From positions 1 to 64,000 of the forward strand of contig NZ_QGGH01000003.1 of the NCBI RefSeq assembly GCF_003148495.1: DNA of 64,000 nucleotides, given 5' to 3'. The notes beneath the pieces are model-generated. The model was not told the DNA's origin. It was given only the letters and a program-made list of their open reading frames with translations, and did no database searches. Positions within the stretch are counted from its first letter, which is position 1; each line of letters begins with the position of its first letter. The position numbers were made by a program, and so were the translations under genes. Below, piece by piece: positions 44,401 through 53,184 of the stretch. Source of the DNA: Mesorhizobium loti (GTDB lineage: Bacteria; Pseudomonadota; Alphaproteobacteria; Rhizobiales; Rhizobiaceae).

Positions 44401-45077
44401 AGATCGGCGTAGAGTGCGGCCGCGTTGTCGAAGCTGAAGCGCAGCGGCACCGAGCCTTCGACCTGCCAGGCGGTGACGGTTTCACCAGCCAGCAGACGGC
44501 AGGCGCCGTCAGTGTTGGTGACGGCGCCGCCATAGAGCCGATTGGCGAGGTTGAGGATACCGGTCTGGTGCATGGCCGCGCTGCCGCTGCCGCAGGCATC
44601 CTTGACCAAGAGCACGCGAAAGCCTTTCGCCACCGCATCCTTCACTGACGCGTCGATGCAGGCCTCGGTCCAGACGCCGGATACGACCAGCCATTCGACG
44701 CCAGCCGATTTGATGTCGCGGGCCGCCGGCCCCGACCGGAAGGCGCTGGCCTCCGCCTTGATCAGCAGCGCCTCGCCCTTGATCGGCGCCACCTCATGGC
44801 AGATCTCGGTCAGCGGGTCGCTCTTGTCGGAGAAGGCCGACTTGCCGTCTTCACCGACCGGATGAAAGGGCCGGTCCTGCTTGTCGAGATCGACGATGTA
44901 GGCCCAGTGGTAGAGCGGCACGTGGTTAGCGCGCGCCGCCGCCTGCAGGCGCTGGACGTTGGCGAGGATCTCGGCAAAGCCGTCGACGAGGTAGCGCGGG
45001 TCCTGCCGGTGCTCTTCCTGCAGGTCGATGAAGATCGCGGCCACGGTGCCGCGCTTGATGGCGATGGGAGCCTTCAC
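44397..45077 (-). CDS. Isochorismatase-fold cysteine hydrolase
   Basis: 226 residues. The isochorismatase-like fold has Asp in AIFIDLQEEH, Lys in EALLIKAEASAF and the nucleophilic Cys in GVWTEACIDASVKDA. Relatives include N-carbamoylsarcosine amidase and nicotinamidase, which cleave C-N bonds. It overlaps both neighbours by four bases (ATGA), so M24, this gene and the esterase are translated together. The substrate is unknown. Confidence 0.88.
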   Translation of the reverse strand: MKAPIAIKRGTVAAIFIDLQEEHRQDPRYLVDGFAEILANVQRLQAAARANHVPLYHWAYIVDLDKQDRPFHPVGEDGKSAFSDKSDPLTEICHEVAPIKGEALLIKAEASAFRSGPAARDIKSAGVEWLVVSGVWTEACIDASVKDAVAKGFRVLLVKDACGSGSAAMHQTGILNLANRLYGGAVTNTDGACRLLAGETVTAWQVEGSVPLRFSFDNAAALYADL

Positions 45078-46369
45078 GCGAGAAACTCGTCCTCATAGGG
45101 AAAGCGCGACAGGAGTTCGGTGCCGGTGTCGGTGATCAGGATCTCGTCCTCCAGTTTGACGCCCTCGCGGCCGCCCTTTTCGCCGATATAGCTTTCGACG
45201 CTGACCACCATGCCTGGCACGATATGGCCGTCGCGGCCATAGGTCTCGTAGTCCATGGCATGCGCGATGAACGGCGTCTCGCCATGCATGCCGACGCCGT
45301 GCATGACGGAGGTGTAGCGCTGGTCGACGAAACGGTCGGGGATCTTCCAGGCCTTCTCGGCGATCTCGCGGAAGGCCATGCCGGGTTTGACGATGGAAAT
45401 GTTGTGCTGAACCTGGTCGTGCGCCATGCGGTAGAGCGATTTCTGGTAAGGCGTCGGCTTGCCAGGCCCGCAGCGGAAGGTGCGCGAGAAATCGGAATAA
45501 TAGCCGTAGCAGCCGATCGTGTCGGTATCGAGCGCCAGCAGCTCACCGGGCCGGATCTTGCGGCCGCTGGCTTCGTTGAACCAGGGGTTGGTGCGCTGGC
45601 CTGATGTCAGCAGCCGGGTCTCGATGAACTCGCCGCCCTGGCGGATGACCTCGCCATACATGATGGCGAACAGGTCGTTCTCGGAGACGCCGGGTTTGAT
45701 TGCCTCGCGCACCGCATAGACCGCGGCCTCGGCACCGGCCATCGACACCTGCAGGCATTTGACTTCCTCCGGCGTCTTGACCGCGCGCACCGCCAGGATT
45801 TCGCCCTGGCAATCGCGAACCTCGCAGCCGCGCTTTTCCAGGGCCAGCGCCTGCAAATGGCTGCAGCGGTCGAGGCCGAGCTTCATCGAGCCGCCGCCAT
45901 GCTGCTTCAAGAGCTCCGCGATCTCGTCGGCGAAGGGGCCGGCGGTTTCGTCGTCGCGGCCGGAGACCGACGACCAGACGAGCTTGGAAGGACGCGCCTC
46001 GTCGATCGTGTCGAGCACCATCGAGACATGGTAGCTCTGCGGATATTCGAACAGCACGATCGGCCCTTCGGTGGGCACGAAGAAATAGCGGGTCGAGTTG
46101 CGCAGGAAATAGCCGAACATGTTGCGCGAGCCGGTGGCGTAGCGCTGGTTGTAGGGGTCGAACAGCACGACGCCGCCATAGCCTGCCTCGCGCATCCAGC
46201 CGCGCAGTTTTGCCAGCCGGCCTTTGCGCAAGGCATCCGCATCGATGAAGGACGGCTCGGTGTCCGACAGCCACATGCCGCCGGCCGGATCGGCGGCGGC
46301 GGGGTGGCGCATGCGGTCCTTGAAGTCGACGTCCTCGGTGCTGTCGGGGTCGAATACGACGATGCTCAT
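45074..46369 (-). CDS. M24 pita-bread family protein with DddP-like metal-ligand pattern
   Basis: 431 residues from ATG 46369. The N-terminal creatinase-type domain includes GVVLFDPYNQRYATGSRNM. The C-terminal pita-bread domain has candidate metal ligands D281 and D283 (LALDTDTIG), D293 (YSDFSRTF), H357 (SVMHGVGMHGE), E392 (VVSVESYIGE) and E407 (VKLEDEILI). The D-D-H-E-E spacings (10, 64, 35, 15) equal those I remember for the DMSP lyase DddP, so it belongs to that branch of M24 rather than to aminopeptidase P. The open frame extends upstream, but only through repeat DNA. It heads the operon with the cysteine hydrolase and esterase. DMSP cleavage is possible but unproven. Confidence 0.85.
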   Translation of the reverse strand: MSIVVFDPDSTEDVDFKDRMRHPAAADPAGGMWLSDTEPSFIDADALRKGRLAKLRGWMREAGYGGVVLFDPYNQRYATGSRNMFGYFLRNSTRYFFVPTEGPIVLFEYPQSYHVSMVLDTIDEARPSKLVWSSVSGRDDETAGPFADEIAELLKQHGGGSMKLGLDRCSHLQALALEKRGCEVRDCQGEILAVRAVKTPEEVKCLQVSMAGAEAAVYAVREAIKPGVSENDLFAIMYGEVIRQGGEFIETRLLTSGQRTNPWFNEASGRKIRPGELLALDTDTIGCYGYYSDFSRTFRCGPGKPTPYQKSLYRMAHDQVQHNISIVKPGMAFREIAEKAWKIPDRFVDQRYTSVMHGVGMHGETPFIAHAMDYETYGRDGHIVPGMVVSVESYIGEKGGREGVKLEDEILITDTGTELLSRFPYEDEFLA

Positions 46370-46430
46370 GGGTGCCTGGCCTTGGGTGGGGTTGGGAGGT
46401 CGGAGCATGGCGCAAGCGGGGCGCGGGTAT

Positions 46431-46469
46431 TGTGCGGAAAACCGCAGGTGTTGTGCGGGATGCCGCTGG
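46431..46469 (-). promoter_or_regulatory. Shared 39-bp element, copy B, upstream of the M24 operon
   Basis: TGTGCGG, then CCGCAGG, then TTGTGCGG, then GCCGC, in the same order and spacing as copy A at 43137-43175. TGCGG-n4-CCGCA forms a small inverted repeat. It lies about 62-100 bp upstream of the M24 start, a normal activator position. Confidence 0.5.
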
Positions 46470-46489
46470 AGCCCTGCAACGTGTGGGGC

Positions 46490-46619
46490 AGCCCCCTCAC
46501 CCAGCCTCCGCTTCGCTCGGCTGACCTCTCCCCGAGGGGAGAGGAGACTTGCAGCGCCGGCGCCTTCCTCTTCTCCCCAGCGGGGAGAAGGTGGCCGCGT
46601 AGCGGCCGGATGAGGGGGT
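46490..46619. repeat. Dispersed palindromic repeat, second copy
   Basis: It is nearly identical in unit order to 43261-43425 and in the same orientation, with about 38 bases fewer. It includes GGGGAGAAGGTGGCCGCG and GCGGCCGGATGAGGGGG. It lies between the AraC regulator stop and the M24 promoter. Confidence 0.75.
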
Positions 46620-46638
46620 CTACCCTCAAGTGCCGGCC

Positions 46639-47610
46639 CTAATGCCTCCGCGCCAGTTTCGGCGGGTGGCCATGCTCCTCGCGAAACGCGCGGGCAAAGC
46701 TCGACATCGAGGCAAAGCCGCAGGCCAGCGCCACGTCGCGCACGGCGAGCGTCGAGTGCGCCAGCAGATCTGCGGCGCGTTTCAGTCTGAGCCGCCGGTA
46801 ATAGCCATTGGGCGAAATGGCGAGTTCGGAACGGAAGCTGCGTTCGAGCTTGTCGGAGGAGACGCCGAGCTTCGCGGTCAGCTCGGCCATGCCGAGCCGC
46901 TCCTCCACCGCATCCTCCATGATAGCGATGGCCGACAGCACCAGCTCGTTCTGGACGCCGGTGCGCAGGCGCAGCGGCATCATCTTGCGGTCGATGCTGG
47001 AGCGCAGCTGGCTGTGCACGAACCATTCGGCGACGCCGGCGGCAAGTTCGGCGCCATAGTCGCGGGTGATGATCTCCAGCATCATGTCGAGGCTGCCGAC
47101 GCCGCCGGCCGAGGTGAAGCGCTTGCGGTCGATGACGTAGAGGTCGCGCCTGAGCTCGATGTTGGGGAAAGCCTCGGTGAAGGCGGCCTGGCTAGTCCAG
47201 TGCAAGGTGCAGGCATGGCCGTCGAGCAGGCCCGCGCGGGCGAGAAAGAACGCGGCGTCCGCCACCGCGCCGATATGGGCGCCATTGCGCAGGCTCTTGC
47301 GGATCCAGTGTGCTGCGTCCTCGGCGACGAGGTGGTCGGCATCGCCGCCGGAGCAGACGACGATGCGATCGACCTTCGGTGCGTCCTCGGCGTAAAAGCC
47401 CGGCTGGATGACGACGCCGTTCGAGGCCTCGACCGCGCCCCTCGTGCCGCCGACGATGATCCAGCGATAGCACTGCCGCTTGGCCAGGACATTGGCGGCG
47501 CGCAGCGGCTCGATGACGGAGCTGAACGCCATCATCGGAAAGCCGGGGAACACCAGCACCGCGAAGGTGAGGGGCGTTTCGGTGGGCTTTGGTGGTTCGC
47601 GCGTGGCCAT
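46639..47610 (-). CDS. GATase1-AraC transcriptional regulator
   Basis: 323 residues. The N-terminal DJ-1/PfpI-like (GATase1) domain (about 10-185) contains VLVFPGFPMMAFSSVIEPLR. The C-terminal AraC domain has two HTHs, with LRLKRAADLLAHSTLAVRDV and VALACGFASMSSFARAFREE. This layout is shared by GbdR, CdhR and ArgR, which control breakdown of glycine betaine, carnitine and arginine. It lies upstream of the M24 operon on the same strand and is the likely activator for the 39-bp elements at 46431 and 43137. Confidence 0.9.
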   Translation of the reverse strand: MATREPPKPTETPLTFAVLVFPGFPMMAFSSVIEPLRAANVLAKRQCYRWIIVGGTRGAVEASNGVVIQPGFYAEDAPKVDRIVVCSGGDADHLVAEDAAHWIRKSLRNGAHIGAVADAAFFLARAGLLDGHACTLHWTSQAAFTEAFPNIELRRDLYVIDRKRFTSAGGVGSLDMMLEIITRDYGAELAAGVAEWFVHSQLRSSIDRKMMPLRLRTGVQNELVLSAIAIMEDAVEERLGMAELTAKLGVSSDKLERSFRSELAISPNGYYRRLRLKRAADLLAHSTLAVRDVALACGFASMSSFARAFREEHGHPPKLARRH

Positions 47611-47689
47611 GGGGCGCTACACTTCGGGCAGATGGGGTTCGGGGTCAACTGGGTCGTTGGCTGGTCAGTTCATCATGAGACGTCGGCGC

Positions 47690-47845
47690 CGCCCCTCATT
47701 GCCCTGCCGGGCATTTCTCCCCGTAAACGGGGCGAAAGAGGCTAACCGCTGGCGCCGGTGATTGGCGAAACCGGCGACAACAGCGTCCCTCGCCCCGTTT
47801 ACGGGGAGAGGATGCCGGCAGGCTGGTGAGGGGCGGCGCAGGCTT
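47690..47845. repeat. Dispersed palindromic repeat (CCGCCCCTCATT type)
   Basis: It starts CGCCGCCCCTCATTGCCCTG and CATTTCTCCCCGTAAACGGGG, and ends CCCCGTTTACGGGGAGAGG and GCCGGCAGGCTGGTGAGGGG. The two ends are inverted complements. A related element is found at 59512-59693. It fills the gap between the AraC and cystathionine genes. Confidence 0.7.
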
Positions 47846-47879
47846 TGGAGACTCGCTTCGGCGTGAGCGATTCCGCCCG

Positions 47880-49061
47880 CTAACCCCCCAGCGCCTGATC
47901 CAGATCCGCGATCAGATCATCGCCATCCTCGATGCCCGCCGACAGCCGCACCAGCGAATCCGAAATGCCGATCTCCGCCCGCTTCTCGACCGGAATCGAC
48001 CCATGCGTCATCAGCGCCGGATGCTCGATCAGGCTTTCCACCCCGACGAGGCTTTCGGCCAGCGTGAACAGCTGCGTGCGTTCGAGGAACTTTTTCGTGC
48101 CGGCGAGGTCGCGGTCGAGCACGGCCGTGATCATGCCGCCGAAGGCATGCATCTGGCGCTTTGCGATGTCGTGCTGCGGGTGGCTGGCGAGGCCTGGGTA
48201 GATGACGCGGCGGACGTCTTTCCGACCTTCCAGCCACTTGGCGATCTTGAGGCCATTGGCGGAATGGCGCTCCATGCGCAGCGCCAGCGTCTTCAGGCCG
48301 CGCAGCGCCAGAAAGCTGTCGAACGGACCTGATATGGCGCCGATGGCGTTCTGCAGGAATTTCAGCTGGGCGGCCAGATCCTTGTTGTCGCCGACCACAG
48401 CGACGCCGCCGACCATGTCGGAATGGCCGTTGAGATATTTGGTCGTCGAATGCACCACGATGTCGATGCCGAGTTCCAGCGGCCGCTGGATGTAAGGGCT
48501 GCAGAAGGTGTTGTCGGCGACCGTGAGAACGCCCTTGCGCTTGGCCAGCGCGGCGACGCCTTTGAGGTCGACGATGCGCAAAAGCGGGTTGGTCGGCGTC
48601 TCGACCCAGAGCATTTTCGTCTCGGGGCGGATCGCAGCCTCGACGGCGGCGAGATCAGTGAAGTCGACGAAGCTGACCTGCAGATTGGCCGAGCGCTTGC
48701 GCACCCGCTCCATCAGGCGGAAAGAGCCGCCATAGATGTCGTCGGTGGCGACGATATGGGCTCCGGAATCGAGCAGTTCCAAAACGGTGGCGATCGACGC
48801 CAGGCCGGACGCGAAAGCGAAAGCATTGGTACCGCTTTCGAGATCGGCCACGGCGCGCTCGAAGGCAAAGCGTGTCGGGTTCTGGCTGCGGGCATATTCA
48901 AAGCCCTTGTGCACGCCGGGCGATTGCTGGGCATAGGTCGAGGTGGCGTAGATCGGCACCATCACCGCACCGGTCAGCGGATCGTGGCTCTGGCCGCCAT
49001 GGATGGTGCGCGTCGAGAAGGCCAGGCGGTTCTTGCCCGACTGTGAAGTCTTGCTGGTCAT
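47880..49061 (-). CDS. Cys/Met-metabolism PLP enzyme, cystathionine gamma-lyase/synthase type
   Basis: 393 residues. The family pattern includes IHGGQSHDPLTGAVMVPIYATSTY. ADNTFCSPYIQRPLELGID comes next, then the cofactor lysine in VVHSTTKYLNGHSD. Adjacent residues cannot separate gamma-lyase from gamma-synthase, but the overlap (ATGA) with a cystathionine beta-synthase-like gene favours reverse transsulfuration, homocysteine to cysteine. It is full length. Confidence 0.9.
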   Translation of the reverse strand: MTSKTSQSGKNRLAFSTRTIHGGQSHDPLTGAVMVPIYATSTYAQQSPGVHKGFEYARSQNPTRFAFERAVADLESGTNAFAFASGLASIATVLELLDSGAHIVATDDIYGGSFRLMERVRKRSANLQVSFVDFTDLAAVEAAIRPETKMLWVETPTNPLLRIVDLKGVAALAKRKGVLTVADNTFCSPYIQRPLELGIDIVVHSTTKYLNGHSDMVGGVAVVGDNKDLAAQLKFLQNAIGAISGPFDSFLALRGLKTLALRMERHSANGLKIAKWLEGRKDVRRVIYPGLASHPQHDIAKRQMHAFGGMITAVLDRDLAGTKKFLERTQLFTLAESLVGVESLIEHPALMTHGSIPVEKRAEIGISDSLVRLSAGIEDGDDLIADLDQALGG

Positions 49062-50479
49062 CGTGCGCGCCTCAGATGGTTGATCAGGTCGATGCGGGTT
49101 ATCAGGCCGACGAACTCGTCGCCATCGAAGATGATGGCGACCTCGTTGCGGTCGAAGACAGGCAGCAGCGCGTCCAACGTCTGGCTGGCCTGCAGCGTGT
49201 GCAGGTTGGAGGTCATCGCTGTGCGCACCGGGCCGTTGAAGCGCTCCCAGCGGCCGTCATGCGGGCCTTCGACCTTGGCCAGGATATCGCTTTCGTCGAC
49301 GATGCCGATCAGCTTGCCGTCGTCGAGCACCGGCAGCTGCGAAACATCGGAGCGGCGCATCCGCCCATAGGCGTTGAGCAGGCTTTCGTCCGGGCCGACG
49401 GACACGGTGTCGCCGGTGCGATGCGAGCGCATCACCAGGTCGCGCAGGTCGCCATGCTGCTCCTGCTCGGCCAGCCCCTGCTCGGCCAGCCAGAAATCGT
49501 CGAACACTTTCGACAGATATTTGTTGCCGCTGTCGCAGACGAAGGTGACGACGCGCTTGGGCACCGTCTGCTCGCGGCAATAGCGCAAGGCAGCGGACAA
49601 CAGCGTGCCCGACGACGAGCCGGCCAGAATGCCTTCCTTCGACAGCAGGTCGCGCACGGCCAGCATGCTCTGCTTGTCGGGGATGGCGTAGGCTCTTTTC
49701 ACCAGCGACAGGTCGGCATTGGGCGGCACGAAGTCCTCGCCGATGCCTTCGACGGTCCAGCTGCCGGCCTCTTCCATCTTGCCGGTCTTGATCAGCGGCG
49801 CCAGCACCGAGCCGACCGGATCGGCGAGCACCATTTCGGTCTTCGGCGACACCTTGGCGAAATAGCGGCCAAGGCCGGTCAGCGTGCCGCCGGAGCCGAC
49901 GCCGACGACCACCGCGTCGACATCGCCGTCGAGCTGCGAAAATATCTCCGGACCGGTGGTGGTCTCATGCGCCAGCGGATTGGCCGGATTGGCGAACTGG
50001 TTGGCATAGAAGGCGCCAGGCGTTTCCGCCGCGATCTTCTCGGCCATGTCCTGGTAATATTCGGCATGGCCTTTGCCGACATCGGAACGCGTCATGCGCA
50101 CCTCGGCGCCGAGCGCGCGCAGATGCTGGATTTTTTCGCGCGACATCTTGTCGGGCACGACCAGCACGATGCGATAACCCTTGGGGATGCCGACCTGGGC
50201 GAGGCCGAGGCCGGTGTTGCCGGCGGTCGCCTCGACGATGGTGCCGCCACGCCTGAGCTTGCCCTCTCGCTCCGCCGCGGCGATCATCGACAGCGCGATG
50301 CGGTCCTTGATCGAGCCGCCGGGATTCTGGCTTTCGAGCTTAATGAACAGCCGGCACTTGCCGGTGTCGAACTTGGTCAGCTCGACCACCGGCGTCTGGC
50401 CGATCAGGTCGAGAACCGACTTGTAGGGCGGACGCAGGCGGGACAACGCGTCGGGTGCGGCGATCTCGTGCTCGCTCAT
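49058..50479 (-). CDS. Cystathionine beta-synthase-like enzyme with CBS domain pair
   Basis: 473 residues. The PLP fold-type II domain has the cofactor lysine in ESQNPGGSIKDRIALSMI, the substrate loop VEATAGNTGLGLA and the Gly-rich phosphate site GVGSGGTLTG. A C-terminal pair of CBS domains (about 345-470) may bind an adenosyl ligand. With the gamma-lyase-type gene it would convert homocysteine plus serine to cysteine. The pair is translationally coupled and probably one operon. No heme-binding extension of the vertebrate type is present. Confidence 0.9.
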   Translation of the reverse strand: MSEHEIAAPDALSRLRPPYKSVLDLIGQTPVVELTKFDTGKCRLFIKLESQNPGGSIKDRIALSMIAAAEREGKLRRGGTIVEATAGNTGLGLAQVGIPKGYRIVLVVPDKMSREKIQHLRALGAEVRMTRSDVGKGHAEYYQDMAEKIAAETPGAFYANQFANPANPLAHETTTGPEIFSQLDGDVDAVVVGVGSGGTLTGLGRYFAKVSPKTEMVLADPVGSVLAPLIKTGKMEEAGSWTVEGIGEDFVPPNADLSLVKRAYAIPDKQSMLAVRDLLSKEGILAGSSSGTLLSAALRYCREQTVPKRVVTFVCDSGNKYLSKVFDDFWLAEQGLAEQEQHGDLRDLVMRSHRTGDTVSVGPDESLLNAYGRMRRSDVSQLPVLDDGKLIGIVDESDILAKVEGPHDGRWERFNGPVRTAMTSNLHTLQASQTLDALLPVFDRNEVAIIFDGDEFVGLITRIDLINHLRRAR

Positions 50480-50668
50480 ATCGATGCTCCATGATCAAGC
50501 GACCGCCTCGAGGCAGAGCGGCAGCGTAGCCTCTTTTCCAGCCCTTTGCAGTCGGAAAGAAGATAGATCGTGCCAATCAACTGGCCAGATTAGGAATGAA
50601 ATTCCGGGTTTACTGCTGTCGCGCAAATCGTGGCCGGGCAGCGGGACAGCGCCGACGTCAACAGCAAC

Positions 50669-52006
50669 TCACCCCAGCAGCTGCTTGCTCAGCCTCGCAC
50701 ACTGCACGCGGATATCGGGAATGGCGTCGATCTCGAAGAAGGTGCCGCGTGTCAGCGGGCCGACGGCGAGGATCTTGGCTGAAACGGTGCCGTCGCCGGC
50801 GATGATCTCGCATTTGGCTGAGACGTCGAGGCCGATGCGCAGCGGATCCGGCCTTGCCAGGCCGCGGTCGACCAGCGAACGCACCACGCTGTTCGATGAG
50901 GTCGAGATGTCCCTGACGATGCCGGAGCAATCGTAGATGCGGGCGACCTCGAATGTCTCGAGGCGCTGTGTGTGGCGCGACTGGACCTGGATGGTGAATT
51001 CGCCCCCCTTGGCGATGTCGACGACGCGGCCTGCGACCAGGCGGATGCGGCCGGATTGCACGGCTTCGGTCACCCGAGCGTAGACCTCCGGCGCCATGCG
51101 ATGACGGTGGATGTCCCACCAGGCCTTGGTGTGCTCGACGAAGCGGCGCTTGGCGGAAGCCGGCCAGTTCTGCCAGATCTTCTGGTTGAATGGCCGCAGC
51201 CCGTCGACGACGTCGCGCCAGTCGATGCCGGCCTTCTGGTTTTCCTTGATCAGGTCGCGGAACCAGCCGACGAAATAGGATAGCTGCGTGCCGAGCGGGA
51301 TGTCGGCGACGTCGAGCTTGATCGGGTTGCCCTTGCGATGCGGCGAGGGCAGCAGGCCACGCCTGGACACAGCAATGATGTCGCCGCGATGGCCGCGCTG
51401 TTCCAGCGCCAGGAACGCATCGACCATGCTGAGACCGGTGCCGAGCACCATGACGCTTCTGTCGGGATCAAGTGCTGTATCGGCTTCCGAGCCCATCCTG
51501 ACGGCATGGCCTTGCGCCGGCTCCTCGTCATGGCCGGTGGCCAGCACGGCGAGGTGTGCAACCACGCTGGTGCCGTTGGCCAGCGCCACTTCGACGCCCG
51601 ATGCCGTGGGCGTGATCGATAGGCTTTCCTCGCGGATCAGGCGAAGCCGCCCGGTCTGCTGCTCGCGCGTCTCGAGATCATCCAGCAGCTCCCCGAGATA
51701 GCGGGCATAGACGCTGCGCGGCGCGTAGACCGGCGCCTGGTCCTGACTTGCCAGGCCGCGCTCCAGCAGCCAGCGCCAGAAATTGGCGGGATCGTCGGCA
51801 TAGGCGCTCATGCCGGCGGCGCTGACATTCAGCACATGCGCCGACAGCAGCGTCGAATAGGCGATGCCCTGGCCGAAATGCGGACGCTTCTCGATCAGCG
51901 TGATGCGCAGGTCGGGATTGGACGATTTCAGCAGATGCGCTGCCAGCACGACGCCACTGGCGCCGCCGCCGACGATGATGATCGAGTTGGCGCGCCCGGT
52001 CATAGG
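50669..52006 (-). CDS. FAD/NAD(P)-binding protein of the YdhS/HI0933-neighbour type
   Basis: About 445 residues. It starts with the dinucleotide motif IIIVGGGASGVVLAAHLL. LSAHVLNVSAAGMSAYADDP, VLGTGLSMVDAFLALEQRG and AVSRRGLLPSPHRKGNPI are typical of the FAD-NAD(P)-binding domain family PF13454. Starts at 52006 or 52000 are both plausible. It follows the Rrf2 gene by 28 bp on the same strand, so it may be under its control. Function is not known beyond a flavoprotein oxidoreductase. Confidence 0.8.
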   Translation of the reverse strand, partial: PMTGRANSIIIVGGGASGVVLAAHLLKSSNPDLRITLIEKRPHFGQGIAYSTLLSAHVLNVSAAGMSAYADDPANFWRWLLERGLASQDQAPVYAPRSVYARYLGELLDDLETREQQTGRLRLIREESLSITPTASGVEVALANGTSVVAHLAVLATGHDEEPAQGHAVRMGSEADTALDPDRSVMVLGTGLSMVDAFLALEQRGHRGDIIAVSRRGLLPSPHRKGNPIKLDVADIPLGTQLSYFVGWFRDLIKENQKAGIDWRDVVDGLRPFNQKIWQNWPASAKRRFVEHTKAWWDIHRHRMAPEVYARVTEAVQSGRIRLVAGRVVDIAKGGEFTIQVQSRHTQRLETFEVARIYDCSGIVRDISTSSNSVVRSLVDRGLARPDPLRIGLDVSAKCEIIAGDGTVSAKILAVGPLTRGTFFEIDAIPDIRVQCARLSKQLLG

Positions 52007-52034
52007 CATGCCTGCGGTGTGCGCAGCGCCAGTG

Positions 52035-52484
52035 TCAGGCCTGGACCTTGATCGCAACCGGCAGGTCGTCCGTGGCCATATCGCGCATTTCGGCGAGGCT
52101 GCGCTGATCGAGCACCTCGGCGATCGCCTGCCGGACCTCGAGCATCAGATGTCGGACTTGGCATGTCGCCTCGTTGCAATCTTCACAGCGCTGATACTGG
52201 GTGCGGCTGGCGCAAGGGATAGGGGCCAGCGGCCCGTCGAGGACGCGCACGACATGGCCGACCTTGATTTCGTCGGCAGGGCGCGCCAGGCGGTAGCCGC
52301 CATCCTTGCCCTTGCGGCTCTGGACGAAGCCGGCATTGCGCAGCTCACCCAGGATGGCGTCGAGAAATTTCTTCGGGATGTTGTTGCCGGTGGCAATGTC
52401 GTTGACGAAGGCGAGCTGTCCGGCCGGCAATCGCGCGAGATGTACGAGCGCCTTGAGGCCGTACTTGCCCTTTTTCGTGAGCAT
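52035..52484 (-). CDS. Rrf2-family transcriptional regulator with four clustered cysteines
   Basis: 149 residues. The Rrf2 winged helix (KKGKYGLKALVHLARLP, IPKKFLDAILGELRNAGFV, SRKGKDGGYRLAR) is followed by a cysteine cluster, C91, C100, C103 and C108, in CASRTQYQRCEDCNEATC. IscR/NsrR/RirA-type members hold an iron-sulfur cluster with three cysteines in this zone; the spacing here differs and has a fourth, so ligand use is uncertain. Neighbouring sulfur genes (cystathionine enzymes, tauABC) make a sulfur or cysteine-status sensor attractive, as with CymR. Confidence 0.88.
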   Translation of the reverse strand: MLTKKGKYGLKALVHLARLPAGQLAFVNDIATGNNIPKKFLDAILGELRNAGFVQSRKGKDGGYRLARPADEIKVGHVVRVLDGPLAPIPCASRTQYQRCEDCNEATCQVRHLMLEVRQAIAEVLDQRSLAEMRDMATDDLPVAIKVQA

Positions 52485-52851
52485 GAGATCAAAATTTCTC
52501 TGTCATGCGACGGCGTAGAACCATCGGTTGCAAAACGCCTGGCGTGCGTTGCCGCCACGTCCAAGCTGCCATGACACATAAATTCTAGTGACATGATGTA
52601 CAAGCCGATCAATGTTGATTTTGCTTCGTTTTCAAGCTGCTGTGGCCATTTTAACCTGCCTTTGTGCCCTTGAGAGCACAAAGAATGCGCTTTGATGGCA
52701 GCGGAATGGCAAATGGTCCTCCGGGGCCGGATGCGGCCGGCATCGACTGACGCGACTGCGAAAGCCGATCCATGCCGCGAGCGATCATGGTGATGTGGTG
52801 GCCGCTCATCGTCGACTCCAACTCCCTCATGTCGATAAGAATACTATACTT

Positions 52852-53090
52852 AGCTCCGGGCACGCGGAATGCGTTTTCAAATCCGGAGCTGTTTGAGGCA
52901 TGGATTTGCGTGGCATTGGCCGAAGGGGGAATTCTCGTTCGCGAGTGGCTAGGCGATGCGGCGATCCTTCGCGCCCCCTTTGTCCCGCGGGCAATTAGAA
53001 AAGCTCTGCCCTGTCCAACGCCGTGACGTTGCCCACCGTAGCTGCCCTATCCGCCTTGGCAGCCCAACGCCGGTGGCTTTTTTCTAACAA
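52852..53090 (+). ncRNA. Candidate structured leader/small RNA upstream of tauA
   Basis: TATACT (52845-52850) could be a -10 box. Transcription would then start near 52857, at AGCTCCGG, which pairs with CCGGAGCT (52883-52890). The segment has no reading frame of note and ends in the hairpin-plus-T6 terminator at 53035-53086. This could be an independent small RNA, an attenuated tau leader, or the end of a lost gene. Confidence 0.3.
53035..53086 (+). terminator. Rho-independent terminator upstream of tauA
   Basis: Outer arms CCACCG and CGGTGG and inner arms GCTGCC and GGCAGC form a branched-free stem. It is followed by CTTTTTT. No protein gene on the plus strand ends before it, so the RNA it terminates is unidentified. 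Confidence 0.6.
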
Positions 53091-53127
53091 GCCGGCCTTC
53101 GTTGGAAGGATTTAACTCTACAAGAAC

Positions 53128-53147
53128 GATAGAATTAGATGACTATC
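53128..53147. promoter_or_regulatory. Inverted repeat GATAG-n10-CTATC before tauA
   Basis: It lies 38 bp upstream of the tauA start. A similar GATA-AGAAT-ACTAT arrangement lies near 52833-52848. Rrf2 proteins bind AT-rich inverted repeats of about this size, so these are candidate operators for the adjacent regulator. This is only a suggestion. Confidence 0.25.
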
Positions 53148-53184
53148 CTGGGGCATTCCGATTTTCTCTTTTCAGGAGCCCTTC

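Larger units (their letters stand above)
52485..53184. other. 700-bp divergent region between rrf2 and tauA
   Basis: No convincing protein gene. It contains the rrf2 promoter (minus side). Near 52845 there is a -10-like TATACT, then an 8-bp inverted repeat at 52852-52890, and a rho-independent terminator at 53035-53086. A GATAG/CTATC inverted repeat lies 38 bp upstream of tauA. A 58-70 codon minus-strand frame (52651-52863) is open but has no supporting features. Confidence 0.5.

Noticed and set aside
52651..52863. 70-codon minus-strand frame in the rrf2-tauA gap
   Set aside because: No ribosome-binding site, no family resemblance, and it overlaps the inverted repeats that look regulatory.
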